NCBI GenBank assembly: GCA_029449235.1
Contig: JANATG010000003.1
Span: 1-64,000, forward strand
Source: Linnemannia schmuckeri
Taxonomy: Eukaryota; Mortierellomycota; Mortierellomycetes; Mortierellales; Mortierellaceae
Direction of reading: 5' to 3'
DNA: 64,000 nt
Shown here: positions 10,980 through 21,684 of the stretch, one piece after another
Numbering within the stretch: position 1 is the stretch's first letter
How the letters are laid out: each line of letters starts with the position of its first letter
Position numbers and translations under genes: made by a program
Notes under the pieces: generated by a model
Told to the model about the DNA's origin: nothing
What the model saw: only the letters and a program-made list of their open reading frames with translations
The model's database searches: none

Positions 10980-11720
10980 TTAACTGGTTAGAAACACTAC
11001 CTCTAACTGCGATCGCTTCATCACATGATAGGAAACTGAGCTTGTTGACGGCGAGGACGATTGATTGTATCTGCAATAGAGCGAGAGACAGGAGCCGCGA
11101 TCTTGGTTAATGAAGGTTGTATCTCCATCCCTAACCACTGCAGTATCAAAGCCGGCATTCAACAAGTTCTCCACTATTTTTCCCCGTGCTTATGGCCACT
11201 GATCGCCTTTCGCCTATCATTTCGGCAACAACGATAAAACTTTGGCGCCCTTAGTGCTGTCTCTCCTCGCTGACCTCTCTATTACTGTCGTCAGCATCAG
11301 AGAAATAATTCCAACACCTCGGAATGGACGGACTCAATTTACTCCCTCAGCCAACGACAGCCTTATGATTCTGGTCAACGTCAACTTGTCACCATTGGCA
11401 TACCACCCCTGGTCAGCATTGACGATGGCAGTGCCATCTGCTCTACTCATCTGGAGAAGCTCTTGTCTAGTCCCAACCTCAAACACAGAACTCGAACTCG
11501 CTAGGGATAACCCAGCTGGAATGTCAGCTAAAGGGCTTTGTCTTAGGATGTTTTCCGCATAGGTTGTTGGAACAGCACTGACACAAAAAGCGTGCACAAA
11601 GTAAAAGATAGCAGAGTTACTCTACTGAAGACGACTAGAAAGGAACGCTTAGAATACTGAGCTAGGATGATCCTGCGGCGCGTATACCGCAATAGGAAGG
11701 ACAATGGAATAGAAGACACA
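10980..11720 (-). pseudogene. Possible relic of a secreted-protein gene
   Basis: Minus-strand frames here join into something like a signal peptide (SFTLCTLFVSAVPTTYA, about 11610-11560, needing one frame change) followed by 70 residues up to about 11334 and a further piece to 10980 (NLLNAGFDTAVVRDGD). I recognise no family. The left edge touches the hAT insertion point at 11000, so the hAT may have landed in or beside this gene. The call is weak: the frames could be chance. Confidence 0.22.
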
Positions 11721-11882
11721 AGTGTCACCGCAGTGTGTGTGACATGTCATACGTATGATAAGGTAGGAACATATGAACATCGGCTGTTGGAGTGTGACTT
11801 CAAGTGTAAGGTGTGGGAAACTTGTCTGGCGGTACATAACCTCCCAAACGTGGATACTCAAGCACATTTCAGCTTTACCTAA
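11667..11882 (+). pseudogene. Retroelement C-terminal zinc-knuckle fragment
   Basis: A 71-codon frame contains CVTCHTYDKVGTYEHRLLEC followed by KVW, which fits the C-x2-C...H-x4-C plus Trp pattern found after the reverse transcriptase domain of non-LTR retrotransposons (zf-RVT). Nothing upstream completes a reverse transcriptase, so this is an isolated 3' fragment. Similar retroelement scraps occur at 15553-15830 and 26923-27627. Confidence 0.4.
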
Positions 11883-13340
11883 ACTCAAAAATAGCTCCTC
11901 AATTCTTAACATTCATCCTCCTTACATTTCTTTAAATTTTCTCTACCAACGTGCTGTCTGTCCATCTGGGATTATCAGTAGCGCATCAAACTAGACAACA
12001 CCATTGTCCCTCGCACTGTTGGCGCAGCATCGACATTTCATTGGCTTTGCAACTTCCACAAACAATTAGCATTCGCACATAACTCCCTCCACTCTTAGCA
12101 TTTCTGACATGGCCTAATCAATGAATGTTGTCTCTGTCACTTGGTTGTCGTTTTTAATTAATAAAAGAAAGAAAACTTTTACTGGCTCTTCTGCTTCCTT
12201 ATTCTTCTGTTTCACATTGCTTCCGTATCTCATGCCAATTTCACATCATTGTCGCTTCGTTCTGCTCCACCCATCTTTTCTTCTTCCACCTTCTTTCTTT
12301 CTGCTCTCCTCTCCTCTCTCTCATCCCTCTTTCATTGTGGTCACCCACACAGCTTAGATATCCTTTCGTGTTTTCCCTTTATAGCCCCCTTCTGCTTTAT
12401 CTTTGTTCTTCCTTCTCCTCCTCCAGTTCTTCTATCTCCCCCATCTGTCCTTTCTCTTTCTCATCATCTACCCATTGGTCCTCACTGCCACGCTTTTTTT
12501 GCTTTTTTCTGTGGTACTGCACGACCAACTTTGACTTCATCTTTCTCAACTTCTTTTCTTGTTCTTCTCTGTTCCTCATTTCTCGTATCCTTCTCTGACC
12601 CTACTGTCACGCCTTTATTTTCGTCGTGTGTCATTCTTCTCCATTGTGCATGGCTCAACTTCTCTTTGTCTTCCGTTTATTTTTTTCCAGCCCTTTTCTT
12701 TCTCACATGTCTCATTTCTTTCTCCGCAGCTACACCCCTCACCTGCTAGAGGATTGAGAGGCAGGACTGGCGCACTTGAAATAATCTTGCCTGGCTGGTG
12801 GTTGGAGCAGACTATGTGCTCAGCTTGTCCTTCTCGCTTCTAAAGAGTACTGACAATGTTGAAGACATACATGATAATGGTTAGGTAACGTGCATTGATT
12901 TATCTACTGTTGTGTTTTCTTGATGGACTTTTTTGCCAAATATGAGTGAAAGATATCTCGCCGGGTGTTATTTCTTGTTTTTGTTCTGCTTGCTATACAT
13001 GGGTGATACTATCGCCTTTTTTGGTTTGTATGCCGTCTCACCTGTTTCCGTTTTCCTGTCCATACGTACGTCGACTATTGTACGTTTGCACGATGAGCAT
13101 TCCACCAACTTCTGTTCCGTGTTGTGTTTGGTCCAAAGTAGATTTGTTCAACTGATTCTCACTGATTGCTAACCATAATTAGTAGCTCCTTCACACATGC
13201 ATGCACTTCACCCTTTTCCAATCATGAATTTCTACGCGTCGAAAAAAGAGTACAGAAGAAAGCATGGGCAGGCGGTGTCTGGGGGAGGCGAGAGTGGCTG
13301 AGTTGTGTAAAATAAACTGGTGCGAAGGATTGGAGAACGA
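11883..13340. other. Non-coding, pyrimidine-rich stretch
   Basis: From about 12180 to 12740 the plus strand is strongly C/T-rich, which produces long open frames of Ser, Phe, Leu and Pro without a domain. Such tracts precede several real genes in this window, but no gene follows this one. The rest shows nothing that I can support. Confidence 0.5.
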
Positions 13341-14060
13341 TGGTTGGCTGCCTTAAAATAAAAAAAGCGGAAGAGTTATCTTTCCACTTTTCCTGCTCAC
13401 TCGCCCTCTCCTATCTTATGCACATCGTCCACCTCTTCCAACTCTCCTTCATGAAGACTCGCAACTGCTTTCGTTTCCCCTCATGTCCATGTCACTTCAC
13501 CTATAACAAAAACAGTTTTGACCAAGCAAATATAAAAATCGCCACGTCTGCAGTCCCTTCCACTGCTTGTCGTTCTCCCTCCATCTCGCACCCTTCTGCT
13601 CCCCCTTTCAGCCCCTATAGGAATGCAGCAGCAAGCCCCTCCTTCACTCTCTCCCTCGCCTGTATCGATAAGGAAGTGAGTATCGGGTTATTCAATTCCG
13701 CCTCTAGCTGTCAGCAACCAGCCAGGTACTATCTTCAACATGAAGAACAAGCACAACACCATCGCCTCTTACAGCTACAATAGCAGCCTTGTGTTAGCTA
13801 CATCACCACCGTTGCCAATGATTATATTGATCTTCAACCAAGTATTAAAAGCCCTGATAACAGCGGCGGCAGTAACACCCCCACCACCAACAACAAAGAC
13901 TCCAACGATAATGATACAGTGTTATCCCTTTTTTTTTTTTTTGTTTTTAAAGCGTTTTTAGCAGTGTTTTTTTTCACACCGCCTAGCCTCACTGCGAGAG
14001 TGGATGAATGCGACCACAACTGACAAAGGCGAAGCCAAGGCGAGTCAGAGCCGGCCTAAC

Positions 14061-14640
14061 TCAGCCAATTAGCTCTTTGGGACCCAGGAGGTGTAGAGCA
14101 TGACGGAGGAGCTTTATGGCAAAAGTGGTGGTCCTGCAACATCGACAACAATGCAAAGTGCATCGAACAGCAACGAGCAGAGGTTGATAAAAGGGAACAC
14201 TAGCTTCTGAAGGAAAAGTGAGTTTTGTAGGAGAGAGAGTACAACAGCAGTTGGAAAAAGAACGAAAAGCGTTGATACTGGAGAAGAAGATGAAGATATT
14301 GCAGGGCATCAAGGAAATGGACAGGCGTTTCTCTGTGGAATAAAAGTTGCGGATGCAGAGTTATAGTTAAGACATAGCAACTAGGGAGGTGAATATTCGC
14401 ACAGAATGATCTGAGTTGCAGGTGAGACGTAAGGAGTGCGATATCATGTTCAAAGGGCTTGCCTTGTATAAAGTAGAATATGGAACTTCTTATTTTGCAT
14501 CTCTAGTTTTAGAGATCGGCGACGCAACTGTAAAAGACACAGGTGCGAAAGAAACAAGAAAAATAAGGTATTCCATTAATGCCATCACCACAGCCCTCTT
14601 TGCTTTACCCATCTGTGTCTCGACATAGTTATTGATTCCA
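14061..14640 (+). pseudogene. Degenerate coiled-coil coding relic
   Basis: Frame pieces rich in Glu/Lys/Gln (CIEQQRAEVDKREH, LEKERKALILEKKMKILQG, then QVRRKECDIMFKGLALY) follow one another between 14150 and 14490 with stops and frame changes. They look like a decayed coiled-coil protein, possibly a retroelement ORF1 because retroelement remains follow at 15553. No family is recognised. Confidence 0.3.
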
Positions 14641-15552
14641 GCCCGCCGCGGCACAAACACATGGGCATCGATTTTCGGTCCCTCGACGTCCAAGTTTGCA
14701 GTTTCAGCAGTTGCTGCTGCAGCTGCTTGTTCCTGATTTCGCAAGACAGTTGATGAAGGTACATGAGTGCAGGGAGAGGAGTGGCGGTCTCTTAAAGGGG
14801 ATTTATGACGGTGGTGTATATATCGATGGTGACGGGGAAAGGAGGACGAGCGCCGGTCTGTCGCCGTTGCTCGAAAAATTACGTCGATGGTTCGATAATT
14901 GGGTTGGTATTTGAAGACGAGTCTATCTCTGTTCGAAGTTTTATGCCATGCCATCGCGAAAAGTAACGGCGAGTAGCAGAAGGTATGTGAAAGTGGTGTG
15001 AGAAAAGAAGGGAGTACAGTGACTACCGTGACAGGATTCAGGGCAATAGAATTTAAAGATCCTAGAAACTGGGACTGACATGCTTTACTCGGATATTTGA
15101 TTAAGTGAATTTGTACAAAGGTTCTGCCGACTTCCAGAAGGCGTCTTCGCCACACAGTAACGGCATCTTCGCAATGGCTATTATGAAATTTGGAAATACT
15201 GCCCAGGAGGGATATGTCAAAGGACGATGTTTTGCGTTGGCAGTGGTAGTCTGGCGAATTACTTGTGCCTGGGCGGAATTTATCATAACCAAAAGCAACT
15301 TTGTATTAGTTTGTCTCGACTACATGCGAGATATCAAAAAACAGCACATGGCCAGAAAAACATATACAATATCGTCTTATACGACAACAAGAAAAACACA
15401 GAGAGGGAGGCGGTAAAGGAGCGAGAGAGGCACTGGCAGAAGGCACTGGGGAGCGTAGTCTACCACCCTCGAGCCTCGTTTTACCTCTTACCACAACAAT
15501 GACAAGTTGTAATGGTCTTTGAGAGAGATCGTGGCATGACAACTGGCAGCGT
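14641..15552. other. No gene recognised
   Basis: A 221-codon minus-strand frame (14490-15155) covers part of this region but has no recognisable domain, no splice context and a basic, low-information composition. I do not call it a gene. Confidence 0.4.
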
Positions 15553-15830
15553 TTGCTGGAGGGACGACAACGGGGCGAGGAGGAGTTACTGATCGACGAC
15601 AAAGATGGAGGGCAGCAAGAGGAGCCAAGAGCATGGACCAAGGTGGACATCTACCATGGCCTTTGGCCTGATCCCAACATTCCTGCCCAAGAAGTGGGCC
15701 AAGTTTGTCAAGACGTTGAGTATCGCAACACTGCTGATCCGACAATTTATGAGCGCGATCGAGGAGTTTGGTCGGAGAAGATATGGAATCTGCGTCGCAA
15801 GGCGACGATCGAGTGAGAGAGAACCTAAGT
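15553..15830 (+). pseudogene. Non-LTR retroelement C-terminal relic (copy 1)
   Basis: One frame gives AWTKVDIYHGL and an overlapping frame gives GLIPTFLPKKWAKFVKTLS, with a one-base shift between them. Together they align with AWTASHIYRGLVPIALAKVW in the minus-strand relic at 26923-27627, and the shared pattern continues as F...E...R...W..R. This shows two members of one dispersed family. The family is probably a retroelement tail, but a reverse transcriptase domain is not present here. Confidence 0.4.
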
Positions 15831-16936
15831 GATCACAGCACGAGAGAAGAAAGCATGAATGCAAAGGAGGGAAGTCGACAGGGTCTGGCTCGCCAAGGCG
15901 ATGAGTCGGTTTGTCGAAAGAAGGGCTGAGTGAGGCGAACGAGAAGATTGTGCAGCATTCTCAACGCAGGACTATACTGCACCTGATGGGAAGGAAAGGA
16001 AGCTGTCGCATAAATCACTGGCCCAAGATCTCGACTAGACGTGGCCCAGTGAACCCGACAATTCGCGTACCGGATGCGAGGGGCTGGCTCGGTGCTGGTT
16101 ACTTCAAGACATTCATGCGGCCCTTCTGTGGAACTATAGGCATTCGGGCTCCCAGGGGGGTCCGTCTGACAGCTCGGTCATTCCGAAGCTGCCAGTCGCT
16201 GACAATTTCCCTTTTTATTTAGCGATTGGATTAATCAGCTTTGGCATGCCGGTACAAATGTGGGGATTTTGCGTTAATAATAAAAAAGAAATATGACAGC
16301 GAGAAACTTGGTCAAGAATTCTTCGAGGCCTGTGCTGTCAAAGTCCTCGGACGCCCAAGTGGTTGGAAGCTTCGCCATCCTAACTATCGATCTCTCTGTC
16401 TATCGGTGTTGAACACATACTGAGCCAGTTCCTCGTCGTCGTTGGGTGTCTTAGCCGAATTCGGATGTGATCGGGCCCTAGTTCTCCAGAAAGGTTGCTG
16501 TCGTACAAGTCTTGTACGCGCTGGTTCCGGCTCTGGAGGTTCCCGAGGAGGTTTGCGAACATCTCTCTAGGGCCATATTATAAAGAGAGGGATGGAGAGA
16601 TAACACTTCAGCAATCCACAATAGGCAAGAGGACGAGCAAAGAAATAACAATTCCAAGAATGGAATGAAAGGGAAGGGAAAAGGAAAGAAAGAAGATGTG
16701 TAGAAAGCAGAGGAGAAGGATGTATAGAAAAGCTTCGATTTATTATTGGACTCACAGGGGCACTTCTGTATGGTAAATGAAAAATACATAGAGGAGTGTT
16801 AGCGAATGGGTGGCAGGAAAAACAGGAGGAAGTGCTGGGAGGAGGGATGGAAGAAAGGGAGAGGAAGGACAGCTAAAGAATAGATGCTGTTATTGTTATG
16901 AATATTCATCTTGAGGCAATTTATTTAACGGCAAGA
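15831..16936. other. No gene recognised
   Basis: The stretch contains short unsupported frames and, from about 16560, the purine-rich presumed 3' flank of the minus-strand gene that ends at 16937. Confidence 0.4.
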
Positions 16937-18757
16937 TCATGGTGTATGGATATGATCTCGAGCAGGCAATATTGGTGGTAGTTTGGACTTTGAGCTTGTG
17001 TCGGTGCTGCCAAAGGGAGAGCTCAGAGACGTTTGTGTGCGTCCCAACTGATGCATCAAGACATTCAGACGTCTCAGGGCCACCTCCAGGACGAGCTGAT
17101 CCTGCGTTTCCTCGACTGACTTTTTTAAAGTGACTTCCTCCGCCTCAACTTGCCCTGCTTCCTGAACTCGTTGGTCCGCTTCCTGCTTTTCCTGGGCCAG
17201 CGTTTCCATCCAAGCTTGAAGCATGTCGCCTTCAAAGAGCTCGTCATTGAACACTTGGCCAGGTTGCTCCTTGACTGTGGCGCCAATGTCCTCCATATGT
17301 GGCATCGAAACAGGGTGCGGATGGGCGGAACCATTGTCGATGGGTGAATAGGGTGCCGATGTTTGTTTCAAAGCCAATAGTCCTGGCGGTGAAGTCGATA
17401 CGGCGGAGTGATGGTCGTCTAGTCGAGATTGGCTGTTGCTCGCCTTGAAGTTGAGTACATCAGGGTCCAGAAATGTTGGATCGGAGGCGTCCCGGTGATT
17501 CTTGGATTCCAATATAAAACCACAGGTCTTGACCGCTAATTCCCTGCGCATTTCACTCATGTCCTGACTGGCTGACTCTGCTTCCTTCCTGATGTTACTG
17601 CTGTTGCTTATTGCTGCCTTCGTGGCGGACTCGGCGTGAGAGAACTCTTGAGCCCAGGTGGCGTTCTGTGGTCCTGTGGTGGTTGTTTGTATCTCCTGCT
17701 GGTGGTACATGTAAGTCGAGGAGTGCACTCTTGCGTCGTAGTTAGCTGTATGCTGGTAATGAATCGTCTCGACCTCCATGAGTGCAGCCTCAGCTTCAAT
17801 CGCCCAGGCGGCCATCGGCCATGGAGAGTGAAGGGATGCTGCAGCTTGCCGAAAGTTGGATACGCTTGAGGGAGTAGGAGACGCTACCAGATGTGCATCG
17901 GGTGATAAAGTCGATCCAGGCGATAGCGTCGTTCGTTCAGACAATTTGTTCCAAGCAGAGTCTATGTTTCTGGACCAATTGGCATCGGTGGAGTTGTGTA
18001 CGGGCACAGAATCCGGCCCAAGATCCATCCAGACTTGTTCTAGTTGAGTCAAGCCTTGTGATCCTCTGTGGTGGTTATGTCGGCTCTGGCCAAACGCGGA
18101 GTCGAGGAGCTGGTCTTCGAGCCGAGAGGAGATAACATGAGGGTGGTGATGGTAGTGGCCCAAGTGGCCATGAGAGTGCGGTTCGGAAAAGTCAACGATT
18201 GGGCCGAGTCCATCGTGCCTGTCTTGGCTCCTTAGACGGGCTTCTCGTGTATAATAGTCCTCTCGTTGCTTCAGGTACTCTGAAATATCGGCATGACCCT
18301 CGCCTCCTGCTGAAGGTGATGTGATGTGTAGGTGGGATCGAGAGTATGGGCTCCATTGAGTGCTGGCTGTTTGTGAAAAGATCTTGTAATCGTCCTGGGG
18401 GTGATGATTGCGCTGTGATGCAGAGAAGGATGTGATGTCCTTGCGGGTATAAGAAGAAGGGAAAAGGTGGTTGGTTGACTTTTGCTTTTCTGAAGCTGAG
18501 TGTTGCTGTTGTTGTTGCTGCTGCTGCTGTTGTTGTAGGCGCGAGTCGATTTGGAGGTCTGAGAGTTCTTGTTCATAAAAGTGAGCAAGGGCCTGGAACG
18601 GATTTGCGGCGGAAGAGGAAGATGACGAGGAAGACGAAGTGGCCTTTCCACTCTGGAACAGGAGGCTGGCCATTGAGGGTATAATGGTGCGATAGAGAGG
18701 GGGTGAGGGGGAGAGGAAAAGAGAAAAGAACGAGGAAGAGGACGAAGGAGAAGACAA
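16937..18757 (-). CDS. Gln/Ser-rich protein with a PEX5/PEX20-like WxxxF motif
   Basis: A single uninterrupted 606-codon frame. The real start may be Met29 (18673), since the first 28 residues are low-complexity Ser/Pro/Phe. After a Ser tract comes NPFQALAHFYEQELSDL, then polyGln (about residues 78-90), a region with SEYLKQREDYYTREARLRSQ, a WSRNIDSAWNKL segment, and one WAQEF motif near residue 370. A helical Glu-rich C-terminus (EVALRRLNVLMHQLG) precedes a Pro-rich end. WxxxF motifs after an N-terminal NPxxxL segment are typical of peroxisomal import receptors PEX5 and PEX20. There are no TPR repeats, and the N-terminal Cys of those receptors is absent, so the link is weak. Being a real gene is supported by length and by divergent arrangement with the scramblase gene. 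Confidence 0.6.
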   Translation of the reverse strand: MSSPSSSSSFFSLFLSPSPPLYRTIIPSMASLLFQSGKATSSSSSSSSSAANPFQALAHFYEQELSDLQIDSRLQQQQQQQQQQQHSASEKQKSTNHLFPSSYTRKDITSFSASQRNHHPQDDYKIFSQTASTQWSPYSRSHLHITSPSAGGEGHADISEYLKQREDYYTREARLRSQDRHDGLGPIVDFSEPHSHGHLGHYHHHPHVISSRLEDQLLDSAFGQSRHNHHRGSQGLTQLEQVWMDLGPDSVPVHNSTDANWSRNIDSAWNKLSERTTLSPGSTLSPDAHLVASPTPSSVSNFRQAAASLHSPWPMAAWAIEAEAALMEVETIHYQHTANYDARVHSSTYMYHQQEIQTTTTGPQNATWAQEFSHAESATKAAISNSSNIRKEAESASQDMSEMRRELAVKTCGFILESKNHRDASDPTFLDPDVLNFKASNSQSRLDDHHSAVSTSPPGLLALKQTSAPYSPIDNGSAHPHPVSMPHMEDIGATVKEQPGQVFNDELFEGDMLQAWMETLAQEKQEADQRVQEAGQVEAEEVTLKKSVEETQDQLVLEVALRRLNVLMHQLGRTQTSLSSPFGSTDTSSKSKLPPILPARDHIHTP

Positions 18758-19443
18758 AGAGTGAAGAGAAGGGGAAAGAAGAGGAGGAGAGAGAGGTTGG
18801 ATGAAGAAGGTTACAAGGGACGCTCAACGGCGAATCAGTTGCCGATGTGATCAAGGTGTCCCTGCGTATTCCGAGACCGATCAGTCAAGAGCCCCACTTT
18901 GGAGTGCTGTTGCCCGGACTTCGGCGAACATGTGCAAATTGAACTAGATGCATTGAATGTACACGCACTCATAGTAATATTGTTAATACAAGAGAAGGAG
19001 GAGGAAAAGAAGAAGAAGAGCCTTCATTCATTTATACTATGTAAACGGCCTTTTAATGCTTCATTATTGTCTTTGTCGTTGTCAGCAAAGCTACTAAAGA
19101 TTGAAATAGGGAATGCTTCTTGCTAACTTTGAAAGAGATCGACACGTCCGAATTATTCAATTCTTGCCTTGTTCCCTACTGGAATGGCTGAAGGAGATAT
19201 GCGATCGAATATGAATGAATGAAACATTAATATTATGCTGTGCGTGTCCTGTTTGGAAGAGAGAACCTCACCCATCTGGCAATTACGGGAAAATTCCCTT
19301 TTTCGAGGGAAGTGCATTCGTGGTGCATGCGTCAGCACTGAAACAGTCCCATAAATATTATAAAGGACAAAAGTTAGGTCTTCCTGCCATCTTTTCTTGC
19401 CCAACAAACATCAACAAATCAGGAACAGGATCTGCAATTCGCA
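18758..19443. promoter_or_regulatory. Divergent intergenic region (shared promoter)
   Basis: About 690 bp separate the starts of the minus-strand Gln-rich gene and the plus-strand scramblase gene. On the minus strand, 18690-18790 is C/T-rich, as in other leaders of this window. No specific factor site is assigned. Confidence 0.45.
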
Positions 19444-21321
19444 ATGGGAACACGGATCAACAACACCGCATCCACAGTCACGTCATTACTGCTTGCCCAA
19501 GCACGGTCAAGGACAACGACCGCATGCGCAACCACTAGACACACCCAACAAATCCTCCGCTACTCGTCCCTCCGTCGGCCCGCCCGCTCCCTTGGCTCGG
19601 CCCGCGGAGGACGCATCACAGCCAGGACAGCAGCACCCTCAAGAGTCAGTGCTATCTCGCACAACAGTTCACCGATTGCCCCTGAAGTGACTGCACCTCT
19701 TGCTGGCGCTGCATCGACTTTGGATTCACATCTCAATACCTCACAAACATCCGCTCAGGGTGAGGGCGCGAACAGTGGTGTTGTACAAGGACTGGACATT
19801 GCAGCCACGCCTGCTGTTGTGCCCGATGATCCCTTTGGTGTCTTGCAGCCGTACGATACAGCAGCTAAACTGCTGACACAGCCAGCCTTGATCATGACAC
19901 GCCAAATTGAAATGATGAATGGTGAGGATTCTGATTAAATACAGCACGGATGTTCATGCAATGGCCTTACCCGAGAAAACTGATTGATTTCTATTCTTGA
20001 TGCTATTAGTATTGGTGGGATTTGAGCAGGCCAACAAGTATGCGATTGTGGATCCAACAGGAGCGCCGATCGGATATATTGCAGAGGAGGATACAACAAT
20101 GGTAAAGGCAATGAGCCGACAACTTCTCAGGACTCATCGTCCTTTCAAGGCTTCGGTCCTGGACCTCGAAGGAAATGAAGTCCTCAAGATCCATCGCCCT
20201 TTCGCATTTATCAACTCCAGGATCATGATCTCGACACCGGACGACCGTTTGATCGGCGAAGTTCAGCAGGAGTGGCACCTAGTTCGGCGAAAGTATAACC
20301 TTTTTACGATTGAGCAGCCCGACCCATCGACCATTGAAAAGGACGTATCTACGACTGCCATCTCAAAGGATCGTAATGTAGGTGGTCAAGGATTGGATCG
20401 AGTTCAGTTTGCCCACATCGATGGTGGATTCCTTGCCTTGGACTTTGAAATGCAGGACGAGCAAGGACGGCCAATGGCGAGTGTGAACAGGAATTTTGTC
20501 GGATTTGCACGAGAGTTGTTTACGGACAGCGGCCAGTACGCTCTTCGGTTTGATGCGGCGGTTATTCAGGATCTTCAGCAGGAGCAAGGTCTTGGTGCTA
20601 CGACTGCCGCAGCTACAACAGCGTCCTCTTCAAGAACGACAACCACTGCAAATGATGGCGGAAAGTATTTGCAAGAAGCCAAGGAGATTCAAGCAGCCAA
20701 GGATGAGAGAGCCCTGGCTCAGTTGGCGAGCCGAGGTGGATTGACCCTGGATCAAAGAGCAATCATGTTGGCGTGCGCTGTCAGTATCGATTTCGACTAC
20801 TTTTCTCGCCACTCAGGCAATGGGTACGTAACCTCCCTTGACATTGTATCTGTTGTAAATCGCTGCAGAAATCTTTAATCTACATCACTAACACAAACAT
20901 CAATATTCACATTTGGCACAGTGGGATCATGCCTTTCCCAATGATGATAGGTGGCGGAGGAGGCCCAGCACCGGTCCCAAGTAATAGTTCAGATAGTCCC
21001 GTCGGCACCGTCATCGGAGCAGGAGCAGGAGCAGGAGCTGGTCAAGTATTGGGGGGTGCAGCAGGCGCAGGAGCAGGTGCTGGCGACGTTGCAGGAGGCG
21101 TTGCTGGCGGTATGCCTCCGCCTCCTGCTTCAGAAAATAATGGTTGGGGAGACGACCTTCCCGCTGGAGGCGCAACAAACGACTGGGGCGAGGAGGTCTG
21201 GGCTGAAGATAGTGGTGACTCGGGAGACTCTGGGAACTCATGGTTTGGTGGCGGTGGGACCAACAGTGGCGGTGGAGGTGGCGGCGAAGGCGGCGGCTTT
21301 GACTGGGGTGATTTGCTCTAG
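19444..21321 (+). CDS. AIM25: Phospholipid scramblase family protein (AIM25-like)
   Basis: Exons 19444-19921, 20010-20823 and 20922-21321 give 563 aa; both junctions are GT-AG and keep phase (N-V at the first, G-G at the second). The first 60 residues are Arg/Ser/Thr-rich and almost free of acids, like a mitochondrial presequence, fitting the yeast Aim25 family. The scramblase core starts near PYDTAAKLLTQPALIMTRQ and follows with FEQANKYAIVD, HRPFKASVLD, EVQQEWHLVRRKYNLF, FLALDFEMQD and a late AIMLACAVSIDFDYFSRH segment, the inward hydrophobic helix of the family. The family moves phospholipids between bilayer leaflets in a Ca-dependent way in animals; in fungi it is linked to mitochondria. 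The last 130 residues are unusual: Gly/Ala-rich with acidic Trp motifs (NGWGDD, NDWGEE, DWGDLL at the very end). Confidence 0.92.
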
Positions 21322-21684
21322 AATGGAATAGCACTGCATAGAGGAGAACCATGGCTTCCAGATAAAGCGACACGTGGTACTTTTTTTTTCTTTACTTTGT
21401 TTGTCGATATTCATACCTCATGGTCAAGGTCTGGACACTTTGCGCAGCAATACCTTTCGCTTCTGGCGTAGTTGTAGAAAGGTCAAGGCAGACCCTTTAC
21501 CAGGGCGTGAGAGAAAAAGAGCCCTTTCCAGCAAAAAGGTGGATCACTGTTCTATCTTTGGAAATTAGCGGCGTATCTTTTTTTCGGTGTACATAAAAAG
21601 CGGGGTTGATGCCCATCTGATCCAACATCCTAACTTCAACGTCAACCATCAATTCACTGCTACCGCAATCGCAATCAAAAAACC

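Larger units (their letters stand above)
7220..10999 (+). mobile_element. Complete but inactive hAT DNA transposon
   Basis: Both ends start with the short terminal repeat TAGTGT (7220-7225, and ACACTA at 10994-10999). They are bordered by an 8-bp duplication, CGTCTAAC on the left (7212-7219) and CCTCTAAC on the right (11000-11007), with 7 of 8 bases equal. Inside each end lies a cluster of GTTAAC / TAACCAGT motifs in both orientations (about 7228-7385 and 10760-10990), the subterminal repeats to which hAT transposases typically bind. The interior carries a decayed BED-hAT transposase. A 470-bp MITE sits inside the right half (10279-10748), so the element was about 3.3 kb before that insertion. 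Confidence 0.85.

Noticed and set aside
12249..12749. 166-codon plus-strand frame
   Set aside because: It comes from a C/T-rich tract; all three frames there stay open and give Ser/Leu/Phe/Pro low complexity.
14490..15155. 221-codon minus-strand frame
   Set aside because: No recognised domain, mixed composition, and it overlaps a decayed plus-strand coding relic.
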